Below, piece after piece: positions 1-10,879 of a stretch of DNA of 43,175 bases. Position 1 is the first letter of the stretch, and each line of letters opens with the position of its first letter. The notes beneath the pieces were generated by a model, which was given only the letters and a program-made list of their open reading frames with translations, did no database searches and was not told the DNA's origin. A program made the translations under genes and the position numbers. The stretch is from Methanobacteriota archaeon (GTDB taxonomy: Archaea > Thermoplasmatota > Poseidoniia > MGIII > CG-Epi1): the NCBI GenBank assembly GCA_016845825.1, contig JAERSJ010000155.1:1-43175 (forward strand). The letters are read 5' to 3'.

Positions 1-216
1 TAAAACGCCAGCATACGTTAACACAGTAAGTAGCATTGAATTTTTTTCAATAAATAGAGCACCAAGACCAACGGCAATTCCAAGTAAAAACCATCCAATA
101 ACCATTCCAAAAATCAGAGGTAAAGTTTTGTTAAATCCGAACTTTGAGGAGTGTACTGCCGATAAGAGATTATTTGGCCCAGGCAAGAAAGAGACTGGCA
201 AAGTAAATATGAGCAT
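1..216 (-). CDS. LysE/RhtB family transporter, N-terminal part (runs off window edge; start uncertain, may extend to ~243)
   Basis: Reverse-strand translation reads ...IDFSSLIAMLIFTLPVSFLPGPNNLLSAVHSSKFGFNKTLPLIFGMVIGWFLLGIAVGLGALF...; PGPNN is the LysE/RhtB hallmark. Confidence 0.7.
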   Translation of the reverse strand, partial: MLIFTLPVSFLPGPNNLLSAVHSSKFGFNKTLPLIFGMVIGWFLLGIAVGLGALFIEKNSMLLTVLTYAGVL

Positions 217-309
217 GGCAATTAAACTTGAGAAATCTATGATATGAAAAACCTCTTACTCCTTAGGCGATACATAACACTAAAGGAAAGGCGGTCTATA
301 TTTTGTCTT

Positions 310-891
310 TTATTTTTGAACTGCGACTTCTTTTTTTGTTATTTGGATATATCCTATTGATTTCCAAATTAAGAAAATGATAACAATCGGAATAATCGCT
401 ACCAAGAAAAGGGAAATAAGAATACACAATATCGAAGCAACGGCTTCTAACAGAGAAATTATAGGATTTGCTAACCCACCAGTAGTTCCAGTAGAAATTG
501 CTCTTGTGGCAACAGTTCCAAGTTGAATAACTCCGGAGACACTACCTCCCGCAATTACCGAGAGTGTCCATTGTGCAGATGGATCTAGTTCACCTTCCAA
601 GCTTGCGGAAGTTACGAAAATCCCTCCGATAATTGCAGCAGGCGTAGCTACAGCATCAAGTAAATTATCTATCCATGGAATAAAATATCCTCCAATCTCT
701 AGCAAAGTAGCAACTGCGAAAATAGCGATTGCCCAGGTATCATCAACCCAGACAAAAGAGCCTTCTAGTTTATACAAGTCCAATCTACTTCCTACACCCA
801 TCATCAAAGGAGGTATGAACACACGAAACCCACACGCTGCAGCTAATCCAAGACCTAAACTTAGAGAGAGAAGGATTTGTACAACGTCCAT
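310..891 (-). CDS. DUF4126-like membrane protein
   Basis: 193-aa ORF with several TM segments and Gly-rich N-terminal GLAAACGFRVFIPPLMMG, resembling the DUF4126 family. Confidence 0.65.
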   Translation of the reverse strand: MDVVQILLSLSLGLGLAAACGFRVFIPPLMMGVGSRLDLYKLEGSFVWVDDTWAIAIFAVATLLEIGGYFIPWIDNLLDAVATPAAIIGGIFVTSASLEGELDPSAQWTLSVIAGGSVSGVIQLGTVATRAISTGTTGGLANPIISLLEAVASILCILISLFLVAIIPIVIIFLIWKSIGYIQITKKEVAVQK

Positions 892-968
892 ATTAAGCCA
901 TAATTAAGGAGATAATAAGATATGCTTTTTGACCCATTCAATCTATAACCCCTTTTCAATAGACAAGT

Positions 969-2051
969 ATGGCTTCAGCAGTAACTGAGTTAGAAGAAAT
1001 AGCTGCGCAAATATATGAGCAATTAAGTACAGGTAAAATTCCTGAGATGGCAGTTCCTACGCGTAGTAAGAATAACATAATATTCGATGAGAAATCTAAA
1101 GTTTGGAAATATGGGAATTCAGAGACAACTAGAACAGCTAAGAAACTAGATGGAGCTTACATGCTTCTTAGAACCACTTACCTTTTAGATTTTATTAGAG
1201 AGATGTCAACACAAAGCAAATCGTCTACCTTAAGAGAATTATATTACATATCAGAAGCCTGGGATTTAGGTAAATTCCATGCACAAGACGAATCTAATAA
1301 GTTGATCGAAGATTTAGAAATAGTTACGCACTTTCAAAGGGAAGATTTCAAAATCAGACCAGAAGAAGACGGAGCTAAAGTTCTAGGAGATGTAACACTT
1401 ACTGAGATAAATAGGAAAGGGCAACCAATGAAAATTAATTGCCGAAATGATGTAGGAGATACTGGATATAATATACCCTATAATGTTGAAGAAAATAAAA
1501 TAACATTTGATGATTTTGGTAAGTCTACATGTATCATTGCAATTGAGACTGGAGGTATGTTTGATAGGTTAGTTGAAAATGGATTTGATGAAACCCACGA
1601 GGCCATTTTAGTTCACATTAAAGGGCAACCAGCTAGATCAACGAGAAGATTCTTACAAAGAATGCATCAAGCCTCAGGTTTACCTCTTTTATTGTTTACA
1701 GATGCAGATCCTTGGTCCTACAGGATTTACAGTTCAGTAGCGTATGGAGCTATCAAAACAGCACATATTTCTCATATTTTGGCTACACCCAGTGCAAGAT
1801 ATTTGGGAGTTACACCTTCTGACATTATCAATTATGAACTTCCTGCAGATGAATTATCAGATAGAGACAAAAGCGCATTAAAGTCAATTTTAACAGATCC
1901 AAGGTTCAAAAGTAAATATTGGCGTAACGAAATAGAATTACAATTAGAAATTAATAAAAAATCAGAACAGCAAGCTTTAGCTAAATATGGACTTGATTTC
2001 GTTACGAATACTTATCTTCCTGAAAAATTAAAGGAAATGAATATTGGTTAA
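969..2051 (+). CDS. top6A: DNA topoisomerase VI subunit A
   Basis: Spo11/Top6A catalytic Tyr motif RELYYISEAW; Toprim motifs IETGGMFDRL and FTDADPWSYRIY. Confidence 0.95.
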   Translation: MASAVTELEEIAAQIYEQLSTGKIPEMAVPTRSKNNIIFDEKSKVWKYGNSETTRTAKKLDGAYMLLRTTYLLDFIREMSTQSKSSTLRELYYISEAWDLGKFHAQDESNKLIEDLEIVTHFQREDFKIRPEEDGAKVLGDVTLTEINRKGQPMKINCRNDVGDTGYNIPYNVEENKITFDDFGKSTCIIAIETGGMFDRLVENGFDETHEAILVHIKGQPARSTRRFLQRMHQASGLPLLLFTDADPWSYRIYSSVAYGAIKTAHISHILATPSARYLGVTPSDIINYELPADELSDRDKSALKSILTDPRFKSKYWRNEIELQLEINKKSEQQALAKYGLDFVTNTYLPEKLKEMNIG

Positions 2052-2060
2052 ACGGTAGTA

Positions 2061-2678
2061 TTAATCAAAAAAGTCAACTTTCAAATGTTGCTTTAGTTCT
2101 TCTACTGAATTTACAACAGGCGCCCATTTGCTGAGGAGTTCACTTGGATGATGTCCCCAACTTACACCCACTCCTCTGACTCCGGCAGCATCTGCCATTT
2201 CGAGGTCGTATGTTGTATCTCCAACCATTATTAGATCTTTAGTGCCTGTTGATTTCATTATTGAAAATAAGAGGTCTGGATTTGGTTTAGGATTAGGAAC
2301 AGAGTTTCCTCCTAAAATTACTTCAAAACGTCCTTCAAATCCAAAGTGCTTGATTACTCGGTCGGCACCACGCTGACTTTTTCCAGTTGCAACTGCAGCA
2401 CGAAATTTATTTGCTAAAAGTTCAGGTATTCCATCGAATAGTTTTTCATATCTAGTTGCTTCCATGTAAGTTTGAGAATAAACTTTAGCTAAAGCTCGAG
2501 GATCATATTCAGGTCCAAGCTTCTGCATTATATCAATCAAAGGTAGGCCGGTAAGTTTGAGTATTTTTTCTTTAGGTGGGCATTTTGCATTAACACTTTT
2601 CCATGCAGCTTTATGAGATTCCAAAATTGATCGACTGGAATCTATTAGTGTTCCGTCCAAATCAAAGACTACGAGCAT
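2061..2678 (-). CDS. HAD-superfamily hydrolase (phosphoglycolate phosphatase-like)
   Basis: DLDGTLIDS motif I, ATGKS motif II, MVGDTTYDLEMADAAG motif IV. Confidence 0.85.
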   Translation of the reverse strand: MLVVFDLDGTLIDSSRSILESHKAAWKSVNAKCPPKEKILKLTGLPLIDIMQKLGPEYDPRALAKVYSQTYMEATRYEKLFDGIPELLANKFRAAVATGKSQRGADRVIKHFGFEGRFEVILGGNSVPNPKPNPDLLFSIMKSTGTKDLIMVGDTTYDLEMADAAGVRGVGVSWGHHPSELLSKWAPVVNSVEELKQHLKVDFFD

Positions 2679-2689
2679 ACTTATCCAAA

Positions 2690-3427
2690 TTAAGCCATAG
2701 CTTTGGCCATAACACCTCTAACCTGCTCAACGTGTTTATCAATAGACTCTCTTTTCCAAGAATCGGTTTTTATTGGATCTAAAATGTCAACTCGGCACTC
2801 TCCAGGGTAAAAATTCATGGATTTAGCAGGCCATCGTTTGTTCGCATCATGTAAAATTACTGGAACAATAGGTAAATTAGTAGCCAGAGCTAAATGTGCA
2901 AATCCCTTTTTGAAAGGTAAAAGTTTACCATCTTCACTTCTCGTACCTTCTGGCCAAATCCAAATACTAAGATTATTATTTTTAACTTGCTCAGATAAAT
3001 TATTCATTGACTCTATCGCTTTTTTTCTATTACTTCTATCGATTAATAAATGACCAGAAAGCCAATACACTTGCCCAAAAAAGGGTATCTTAACGATTTC
3101 TTTTTTTCCAACTCCACATCCTCCGTAAGGGCAAAGAGCCATAGCTACAAAAATATCTAAAGCAGATGCATGATTCATAACGTAAATTGCAGGTTTTGTA
3201 TCATGAATTTTACTATAATTTGAGTATTTTATTCTAGTCCCCGTAATTCTAGTCACCACAGGCCCGATTATCTTTCCTGTTAAATTACCCAATTTAATCC
3301 TAAGATTTCGAAAAGGTAAACATATAATCATTAGACCAATTGAAATCAAAGACCAAAGTGAAAGCCAAACAAAGCCAATAATGAAACGTATACTCAGAGA
3401 AACTATATTGACTTTTTTAGCACCCAT
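2690..3427 (-). CDS. plsC: 1-acyl-sn-glycerol-3-phosphate acyltransferase (PlsC/LPLAT family)
   Basis: NHASALDIF (HX4D block) and PEGTRSEDGKLLPFKKG (FPEGTRS-like block), LPIVPVIL block, N-terminal TM. Confidence 0.88.
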   Translation of the reverse strand: MGAKKVNIVSLSIRFIIGFVWLSLWSLISIGLMIICLPFRNLRIKLGNLTGKIIGPVVTRITGTRIKYSNYSKIHDTKPAIYVMNHASALDIFVAMALCPYGGCGVGKKEIVKIPFFGQVYWLSGHLLIDRSNRKKAIESMNNLSEQVKNNNLSIWIWPEGTRSEDGKLLPFKKGFAHLALATNLPIVPVILHDANKRWPAKSMNFYPGECRVDILDPIKTDSWKRESIDKHVEQVRGVMAKAMA

Positions 3428-3433
3428 GAAGCA

Positions 3434-3733
3434 CTAGTCATATGTTTCTAAGATACTTTCAAACTCTTGTGCAATGCGAATATCATTATCGGTAATTCCA
3501 CCTTTATCATGAGTTGTAGTAGCAACTATTACACGATTATATTCACAAACGGTCATATCGGGGTGGTGGTTTATTTTTTCAGCAACTTCAGCTAACTTGT
3601 TTATGAAACCTATAGCTTCTTTGAAATCTTTGAACGTAGTTTCTCGCACTAACATTTTTTCTTCGGGGTCATAATCCCAAGGCCCAATCATCCTAGTTCG
3701 ACTTGCAATTTCATCTTCTTTAAGTAAGCCCAT
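3434..3733 (-). CDS. Pterin-4a-carbinolamine dehydratase
   Basis: INKLAEVAEKINHHPDMTVCEYNRVIVATTTHDKGGITDND matches the PCD/DCoH active-site region. Confidence 0.9.
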   Translation of the reverse strand: MGLLKEDEIASRTRMIGPWDYDPEEKMLVRETTFKDFKEAIGFINKLAEVAEKINHHPDMTVCEYNRVIVATTTHDKGGITDNDIRIAQEFESILETYD

Positions 3734-3815
3734 TACTCATAGGACGAAATGAACACTATTTATCTCTAACTCAACAACACATTTTAATTACCCTTCAAAG
3801 TGCGAAGATTCAGTA

Positions 3816-5509
<1,694 letters not shown>

Positions 5510-5563
5510 GACTTATTAGCCAAGTTAGGAACCCTTAAGTACTCTCACGAGTGATTCACAAGT

Positions 5564-7075
5564 ATGCAGATGTTAAGAAAGAGCCTCATTGCAATGGCTT
5601 TTTTCAGCTTTTTACTGTTGGCACAACCTAGTCAAGCAGAAACATCTGAAGACTTTAATGACTTAGATTTATTTTTCTACGGAGATTTGGATAATGGTAA
5701 CGGAAATATATCAACAATGCAACCAACATCTGATGTAGATACTCAAAGTGATTGTCCTCAAGAAGCAAATAGACTTTCATGGCCTGGGCAAGACAGGCAA
5801 TGGACCAGCGTAGGTAGCTGGGTAGTAGATTTAGAAACTCCAGGTTCCGTTGCTTCAGGTGAGCATGTGTTTACAATTTGGGCAAATTCAACTCAAGGAA
5901 CAGTTGAAGACGTCCAATTCAGAATTTCAGTAACGATTGGAGGAGGAACGGCAGATGGCCAGGCAACATCTCAATCAAAAACAATTACAGATTCTTCTGA
6001 GGAAGCTACAAAGTTTGAAATATCTTTCGATTTAACAAATGAGTCTTTTAATCAGAATCCAAATGATAATGATCAATTAGAAGTAGAAATTGAATATTCA
6101 GGAGGCGATCCCGGCCAAAATCCTGTAACAGGTGGACAATCAACTGAACAAATAGTAATACTGACTTCAAGCGTAGAACATCCTGCAGGTATTGCAGAAG
6201 TAAATTTCAATCATTTCCTTGCAGATTTCCCAATAATTAGCATAGAAGATTCAGCTGAGCGAGTAGCAGTGTCCGTAATGGTCTGGAGCGCATTTGGCAC
6301 TTCTGATATTAATCCTAATGAATGGACCTTAGGAGTAGTCGGAGTTTCGTCCGGAAATCAGGGTTACACAGCAGATTTTAATATGAAATCCATGCAAAAT
6401 GGATCATACAAAGCATCTTTTTACTGGTATTATAATGAAGCCCAGGCAATAAGTGACACATATTCTTTCTATATTCAAGCAAAAGACATTCAAAGCAATC
6501 ATTGGAAAGTCTTTTCAGAACAAGAATTATATCTTGTTATACATGGATATGAAATAGATAATGTAATCTCCCCAGGCAACATTCAAATTAATAATCAAAC
6601 AGGAATTTCTAAAGTTAAAGCAGGCAATTCATTTACAATAGATATTACGGTTTCAGCTGAGGGAGATCCATTAGTGGCTTACAATCCAATTCCTGTTACA
6701 GTAATTTGGGTTTCAGGAGGCAATGAAATAGTATTGTACGAAACTGCAGTGTTTGCAACACCAGGAGCTTCAGCTTCCACATCATTTAGATATACGTTTG
6801 ACAGCAACGGAGAATATTTAATCAAAGTAATAGTTGATAGGAATAATGTTGTTGCAGAGTCTAATGAAAATAACAACGTAGCTGAATTTATTCTTGTTGT
6901 AGCAGAACCAGAGAAAGAAGATTTCGTACAGTCATTACTTGATGAAGTTACTGAAGGTGGAACAATCACATTATTGGTTTTAGTTTCTGTTACTTCACTT
7001 ATTTTAGCAGGTTACTTTGCAACTAGAGGTAAAGAAGAAGTAGATTTTGATTGGGAGGAAGATGACGAATTCTAA
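5564..7075 (+). CDS. Secreted, C-terminally anchored CARDB-like surface protein with acidic tail
   Basis: N-terminal signal peptide; CARDB-like VKAGNSFTIDITV...VDRNNVVAESNENNNVAEFILVV; C-terminal TM then RGKEEVDFDWEEDDEF. Confidence 0.8.
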   Translation: MQMLRKSLIAMAFFSFLLLAQPSQAETSEDFNDLDLFFYGDLDNGNGNISTMQPTSDVDTQSDCPQEANRLSWPGQDRQWTSVGSWVVDLETPGSVASGEHVFTIWANSTQGTVEDVQFRISVTIGGGTADGQATSQSKTITDSSEEATKFEISFDLTNESFNQNPNDNDQLEVEIEYSGGDPGQNPVTGGQSTEQIVILTSSVEHPAGIAEVNFNHFLADFPIISIEDSAERVAVSVMVWSAFGTSDINPNEWTLGVVGVSSGNQGYTADFNMKSMQNGSYKASFYWYYNEAQAISDTYSFYIQAKDIQSNHWKVFSEQELYLVIHGYEIDNVISPGNIQINNQTGISKVKAGNSFTIDITVSAEGDPLVAYNPIPVTVIWVSGGNEIVLYETAVFATPGASASTSFRYTFDSNGEYLIKVIVDRNNVVAESNENNNVAEFILVVAEPEKEDFVQSLLDEVTEGGTITLLVLVSVTSLILAGYFATRGKEEVDFDWEEDDEF

Positions 7076-7469
7076 GATGGATATCCGGGGATACGAGCCA
7101 GCAGATGGAACTTTTTACGAGTACAAAGATGAAGAAGAAACTCCAAGAGGTACACACCACACTAAAGAAGATGACGAAGACATCGATAATTCAACAGTTG
7201 GAAGGTATGCCTCAGGTGAAGATTTCAAACATTGGCCATTCAAAGTTGGAAATGCTATGACAAACAATGTGCCGGAAGATGTCCAACATAAAGTGAACGA
7301 TGGCGGAAGTTCTGGCTATTCTTCAATGAATCATTTTATGGAAGAAGATGGCGCTAAAGAACAGGCCTGGGTAGACCGTGAAAACGATAGCATTATTTCT
7401 CTTGCAATTAATAATTGGTTCGGTTTGAAGGGCTATATCTTATCTTTTTTCCCAAAGAAGGAATCCTAA
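7062..7469 (+). CDS. Hydrophilic acidic protein of unknown function
   Basis: ORF overlaps the 3' end of the CARDB-like gene by 14 nt; likely start ATG 7062 (MTNSKMDIRG...). Confidence 0.6.
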   Translation: MTNSKMDIRGYEPADGTFYEYKDEEETPRGTHHTKEDDEDIDNSTVGRYASGEDFKHWPFKVGNAMTNNVPEDVQHKVNDGGSSGYSSMNHFMEEDGAKEQAWVDRENDSIISLAINNWFGLKGYILSFFPKKES

Positions 7470-7543
7470 CTTTTTTTAGCCATTCAAATTCATTAGGATC
7501 TTCCCATTTTGGTTCCAGAGAAGATAGAAAACTTTCCAATTCT

Positions 7544-8497
7544 TTAGCCATCTCTAATTCCGTCCTCAGTGATTGACACTAAAGCTTCATTTTCAGGTAA
7601 ATGAGGAGAATCAACTAGTCTGCAAACACGCTTACCTGCTTTTCCTCTTCTTAAGTAAACTCTGAACTTTGAAGTATGCCCTACAATATTTCCACCAATT
7701 GGTTTGGTAGGGTCTCCAAAGAAAGCAGCAGGATTTGATGAAACTTGATTTGTAACAACTACTGCAGCATTATTCAAATCTCCAAATCTAGCCAATTCCG
7801 TCATGTGAGCATTAATTTTTCCTTGCCTATCTGCAAGTGTACCTCTTCCGATGTATTCAGCACGGAATGCTCCAGTCAATGAATCCACAGCGAGCATCTT
7901 GATAGGACGCTCTTTTGCGATTTCACTAACTTTTTCCACCATTAGCATTTGCTGGTGAGAATTATATGCCCTTCCTACATGGATTTTACTCAATACTTCA
8001 TCAGGATCTAAATCAAGTGCCTTAGACATTGAAATAATTCTTTCCGGTCTGAATGTATTTTCAGTGTCAATGATTGCAACCTCTCCACCAAGACCTCCTT
8101 GTTCAATCGGAAGTAGAGTATTCACAGCTAGTTGGAGTACGAACTGAGTCTTACCAGACCCATATTGGCCATAGAACTCAGTAATAGATTGGGTTTCTAC
8201 ACCTCCGCCTAATAATTCGTTAAATGCTTCAGCTCCCGTTGTAAGTTTTCCAACAGTAGCTCGTTTTTCCATCAATTCTGTTCCAGTTAAGAAAGAACCA
8301 ATATTTGCTGCCTTTCTAGCTTCAGCTATAAACTTGGAACATGATTCTTTTCCAATTCCTGTGGCATCCGAAAGGGTGCCAGGTGCTTGCGTACCTATTG
8401 CTTCAAGAGTGTCGTAACCAGCATCTCTTAATTTTTCTGCGATTGCAGGTCCCACTCCAGGCAAATCTTCTACAACTTTTACTTTTGCTTCGCTCAT
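7544..8497 (-). CDS. radA: DNA repair and recombination protein RadA
   Basis: N-terminal HhH (VEDLPGVGPAIAEKL), Walker A GQYGSGKTQ, Walker B MLAVDSLTG, VVVTNQV motif. Confidence 0.98.
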   Translation of the reverse strand: MSEAKVKVVEDLPGVGPAIAEKLRDAGYDTLEAIGTQAPGTLSDATGIGKESCSKFIAEARKAANIGSFLTGTELMEKRATVGKLTTGAEAFNELLGGGVETQSITEFYGQYGSGKTQFVLQLAVNTLLPIEQGGLGGEVAIIDTENTFRPERIISMSKALDLDPDEVLSKIHVGRAYNSHQQMLMVEKVSEIAKERPIKMLAVDSLTGAFRAEYIGRGTLADRQGKINAHMTELARFGDLNNAAVVVTNQVSSNPAAFFGDPTKPIGGNIVGHTSKFRVYLRRGKAGKRVCRLVDSPHLPENEALVSITEDGIRDG

Positions 8498-9472
8498 TTA
8501 TGCCTCCTTGTAATGATTAAATCTAGGTTGAAAAATCAAACCTTGATCAGTCAAAGAATCTAATATTTCATCGAGCATAGGCCCGTCTATTCCTTCTAAC
8601 GAAACGGCAATACCCAAATCATCGTAATATATTCCGTCTCCTTCATCTAATTTTTTAATTGTCTGCAATACTTTACTCTCATTTTCAGAAGATTCTGGTG
8701 CAGTTTGCTCTTCTTCTACAACGTCTTCTTTGGCTTCTTCTTGGGCGATAGGTTCAGGCTCCTCTTCTGCAGTTTCAATTACTTCTTCATTCACTGAAGT
8801 GCTACTTGCAGGTTCGAATTCACCGGTAAAGTTTGAAGTTTCCTCAGAATTAGCTTCTCCACTGGCCAATTTTGTTAAACAATCATACAAAAGTGCGCTA
8901 TAGTTCTCAACAGCTACGGTTGGGTAGAATTCTTTAGCTAATTGCATTCCGTCTTTTTCGCGAGAAGTCAAATTCATTTTATTGTACTCTTCGTCATTTT
9001 CACCGAAAGCTTTTGTTGCATTGATACGCTTAATTAGTTCTTCACAGGCTTTTATTGCCCAATGATTAATTTCATCCATTGAAACTGCTCGAACGCCCTC
9101 AGGTTGAACACTAACGTATGTTCTTTCACTGTCTTCAGGAGTTCTTGCTCTTACCTTACCAACGCAAAGGATAGGCACTCCGTTTTCTAGTTTTGATAAT
9201 GCAGATGCACCTTCCGGATTATATTGCCCTGCTTGGAGATAGTAAAAATCTCCATTAGGGTCAATGACTCTTGCAGTATAGAATGGATCACTCTCTGAGC
9301 CTCGATTTTCCAATTGGTCTAGCACGCCGGCTATTAGTACGCGAGATAATTTCCCTCCAATTTCTGAAATTAAGTAGGTAGGTGAATATTCTCTATCTTC
9401 TACGTGTTTTTCTATTGCTCCATTTAATTCTTTTGCTAGAACAAGAACACCAGGCTCTCTTCTTTGCGCCAT
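8498..9472 (-). CDS. RPA-associated protein (COG3390-like, OB fold plus acidic linker and C-terminal winged-helix-like region)
   Basis: RREPGVLVLAKELNGA..., OB-like RVLIAGVLDQLE...; adjacent to the RPA gene as with haloarchaeal rpa-associated genes. Confidence 0.8.
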   Translation of the reverse strand: MAQRREPGVLVLAKELNGAIEKHVEDREYSPTYLISEIGGKLSRVLIAGVLDQLENRGSESDPFYTARVIDPNGDFYYLQAGQYNPEGASALSKLENGVPILCVGKVRARTPEDSERTYVSVQPEGVRAVSMDEINHWAIKACEELIKRINATKAFGENDEEYNKMNLTSREKDGMQLAKEFYPTVAVENYSALLYDCLTKLASGEANSEETSNFTGEFEPASSTSVNEEVIETAEEEPEPIAQEEAKEDVVEEEQTAPESSENESKVLQTIKKLDEGDGIYYDDLGIAVSLEGIDGPMLDEILDSLTDQGLIFQPRFNHYKEA

Positions 9473-10837
9473 TTAGCCCTCCAATGCAGCGAGGAATTGT
9501 CTAGCTGCGTTAGGAACATCAATTTCAGTAGCGGGTTCGCAAGATTTTGCAAAGAATGATAATCCATATTCATCAGATCGTGCGAAGCCTCTTAGTTTCA
9601 AAGGTTTTAGTAAAAGGGCATCTTCCATTTCTTCGACTAAGGCTTCAGGGCCAAAGTTTTCTTTTACAAATTCTAAACATGAATCTAAATCTCTTCCAAT
9701 TAATCTCTCAGTAATTTCACGATTCAAATATGCAGTACATGAACCACTTCCATCATCAAATATCATTTTCACTCTTAGATCGGGTTCTGCGTTTTTACGG
9801 TCGTCACCATTTCTGATTAATCTTTTAGTTTCTTTATCTCTAAAGATAAGTCCGCTTCCTTCTCTTATATTGAAGACATGCCCCTCGATAACTGCATCGG
9901 AAGCCCCGTTACGTTCATCTAGTTGAGCTAAAGTATAGTTCATTCCAGCTTCGTAATCAGAAAGGGATGGCAGATCTTCTTCTTCTAGTTCAGTGAATTT
10001 TGAATATTCGCCAAATTGCAAATCCGGTCCGTTGAATTCCTTAACATATGCATTTTCTACAGAGTAAGCTTTTCCAGCTACAATATTATGATCTTCCCAA
10101 GAAGTAAAGCGACATGTTCCACTTTTATCACCTATATTTCCACCAAAAATGACTTTTTCTTCACCTTTTATGTTTATAGTACGAGGTTCAACATCAATTA
10201 CTCTTAATTTAACTGATACATTTCTCATACCTGGCTTTAGATTTACAACTTCTAACTCTTGTGCAGCTTGGGCGTTATTAGTTTTGACAACTCCTAAATC
10301 AAGTTCTTTTAAGTCATTGTCTTCAATATTCTTCATAATTGCGCGGTCGCCTATGTTTACAGTAATAATATCGTTCCAGCTTTTAGTATAAGCATTTGAA
10401 ATTTCTACAACATCATTTGGTTGAAATTTAAATTCATCATTCCAAAAAGTATACCTTAGTCTGCTACTAGCATCACCAATTTCGCCTTCATAAATTGTCT
10501 TTTTGGATCCTTCCTTAGTGTTTATTTCTTTTTTGTATACAGAAATAATCTTAGCCTTGAAGCTTACACTAGTTTCTCCAGGTCCAACTTGAGCGAGTAA
10601 TTTTTCTCCAGCTACACTCAGTTCATTTGGATTTCCATAATGTTTTCTTACTATAGATTCTTTAGCGGTAGACAGATCAATTCCATATTCATCTACATAT
10701 CTTCTTAGTTCGTTTGCAATTACATTGCGTTCTAGCTTATCTCCGATAGCTTTTACGATATCGTCGATGTGTTTCTCAAAATCAGGTTCGTTTTCTTGCA
10801 TTAGAGCATCTCCTTGTTTTTTAGATTCGGACTCCAC
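9473..10837 (-). CDS. Replication factor A / RPA large subunit (multiple OB folds)
   Basis: Repeated OB-fold signatures (GEIGDASSRLRYTFWNDE, GNIGDKSGTCRFTSWED, PDLRVKMIFDDGSGSCTAYLNREITE). Confidence 0.92.
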   Translation of the reverse strand: MESESKKQGDALMQENEPDFEKHIDDIVKAIGDKLERNVIANELRRYVDEYGIDLSTAKESIVRKHYGNPNELSVAGEKLLAQVGPGETSVSFKAKIISVYKKEINTKEGSKKTIYEGEIGDASSRLRYTFWNDEFKFQPNDVVEISNAYTKSWNDIITVNIGDRAIMKNIEDNDLKELDLGVVKTNNAQAAQELEVVNLKPGMRNVSVKLRVIDVEPRTINIKGEEKVIFGGNIGDKSGTCRFTSWEDHNIVAGKAYSVENAYVKEFNGPDLQFGEYSKFTELEEEDLPSLSDYEAGMNYTLAQLDERNGASDAVIEGHVFNIREGSGLIFRDKETKRLIRNGDDRKNAEPDLRVKMIFDDGSGSCTAYLNREITERLIGRDLDSCLEFVKENFGPEALVEEMEDALLLKPLKLRGFARSDEYGLSFFAKSCEPATEIDVPNAARQFLAALEG

Positions 10838-10879
10838 CCAAATCTATCCATTACTACCAGTCAGGGTATATATACTTTT

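Noticed and set aside
7408-7551. 47-aa minus-strand ORF MAKELESFLSSLEPKWEDPNEFEWLKKVRIPSLGKKIRYSPSNRTNY overlapping the radA stop
   Set aside because: Start overlaps the radA stop as in coupled genes, but it runs antisense into the 3' end of the convergent CDS and is very short; not enough support to call.
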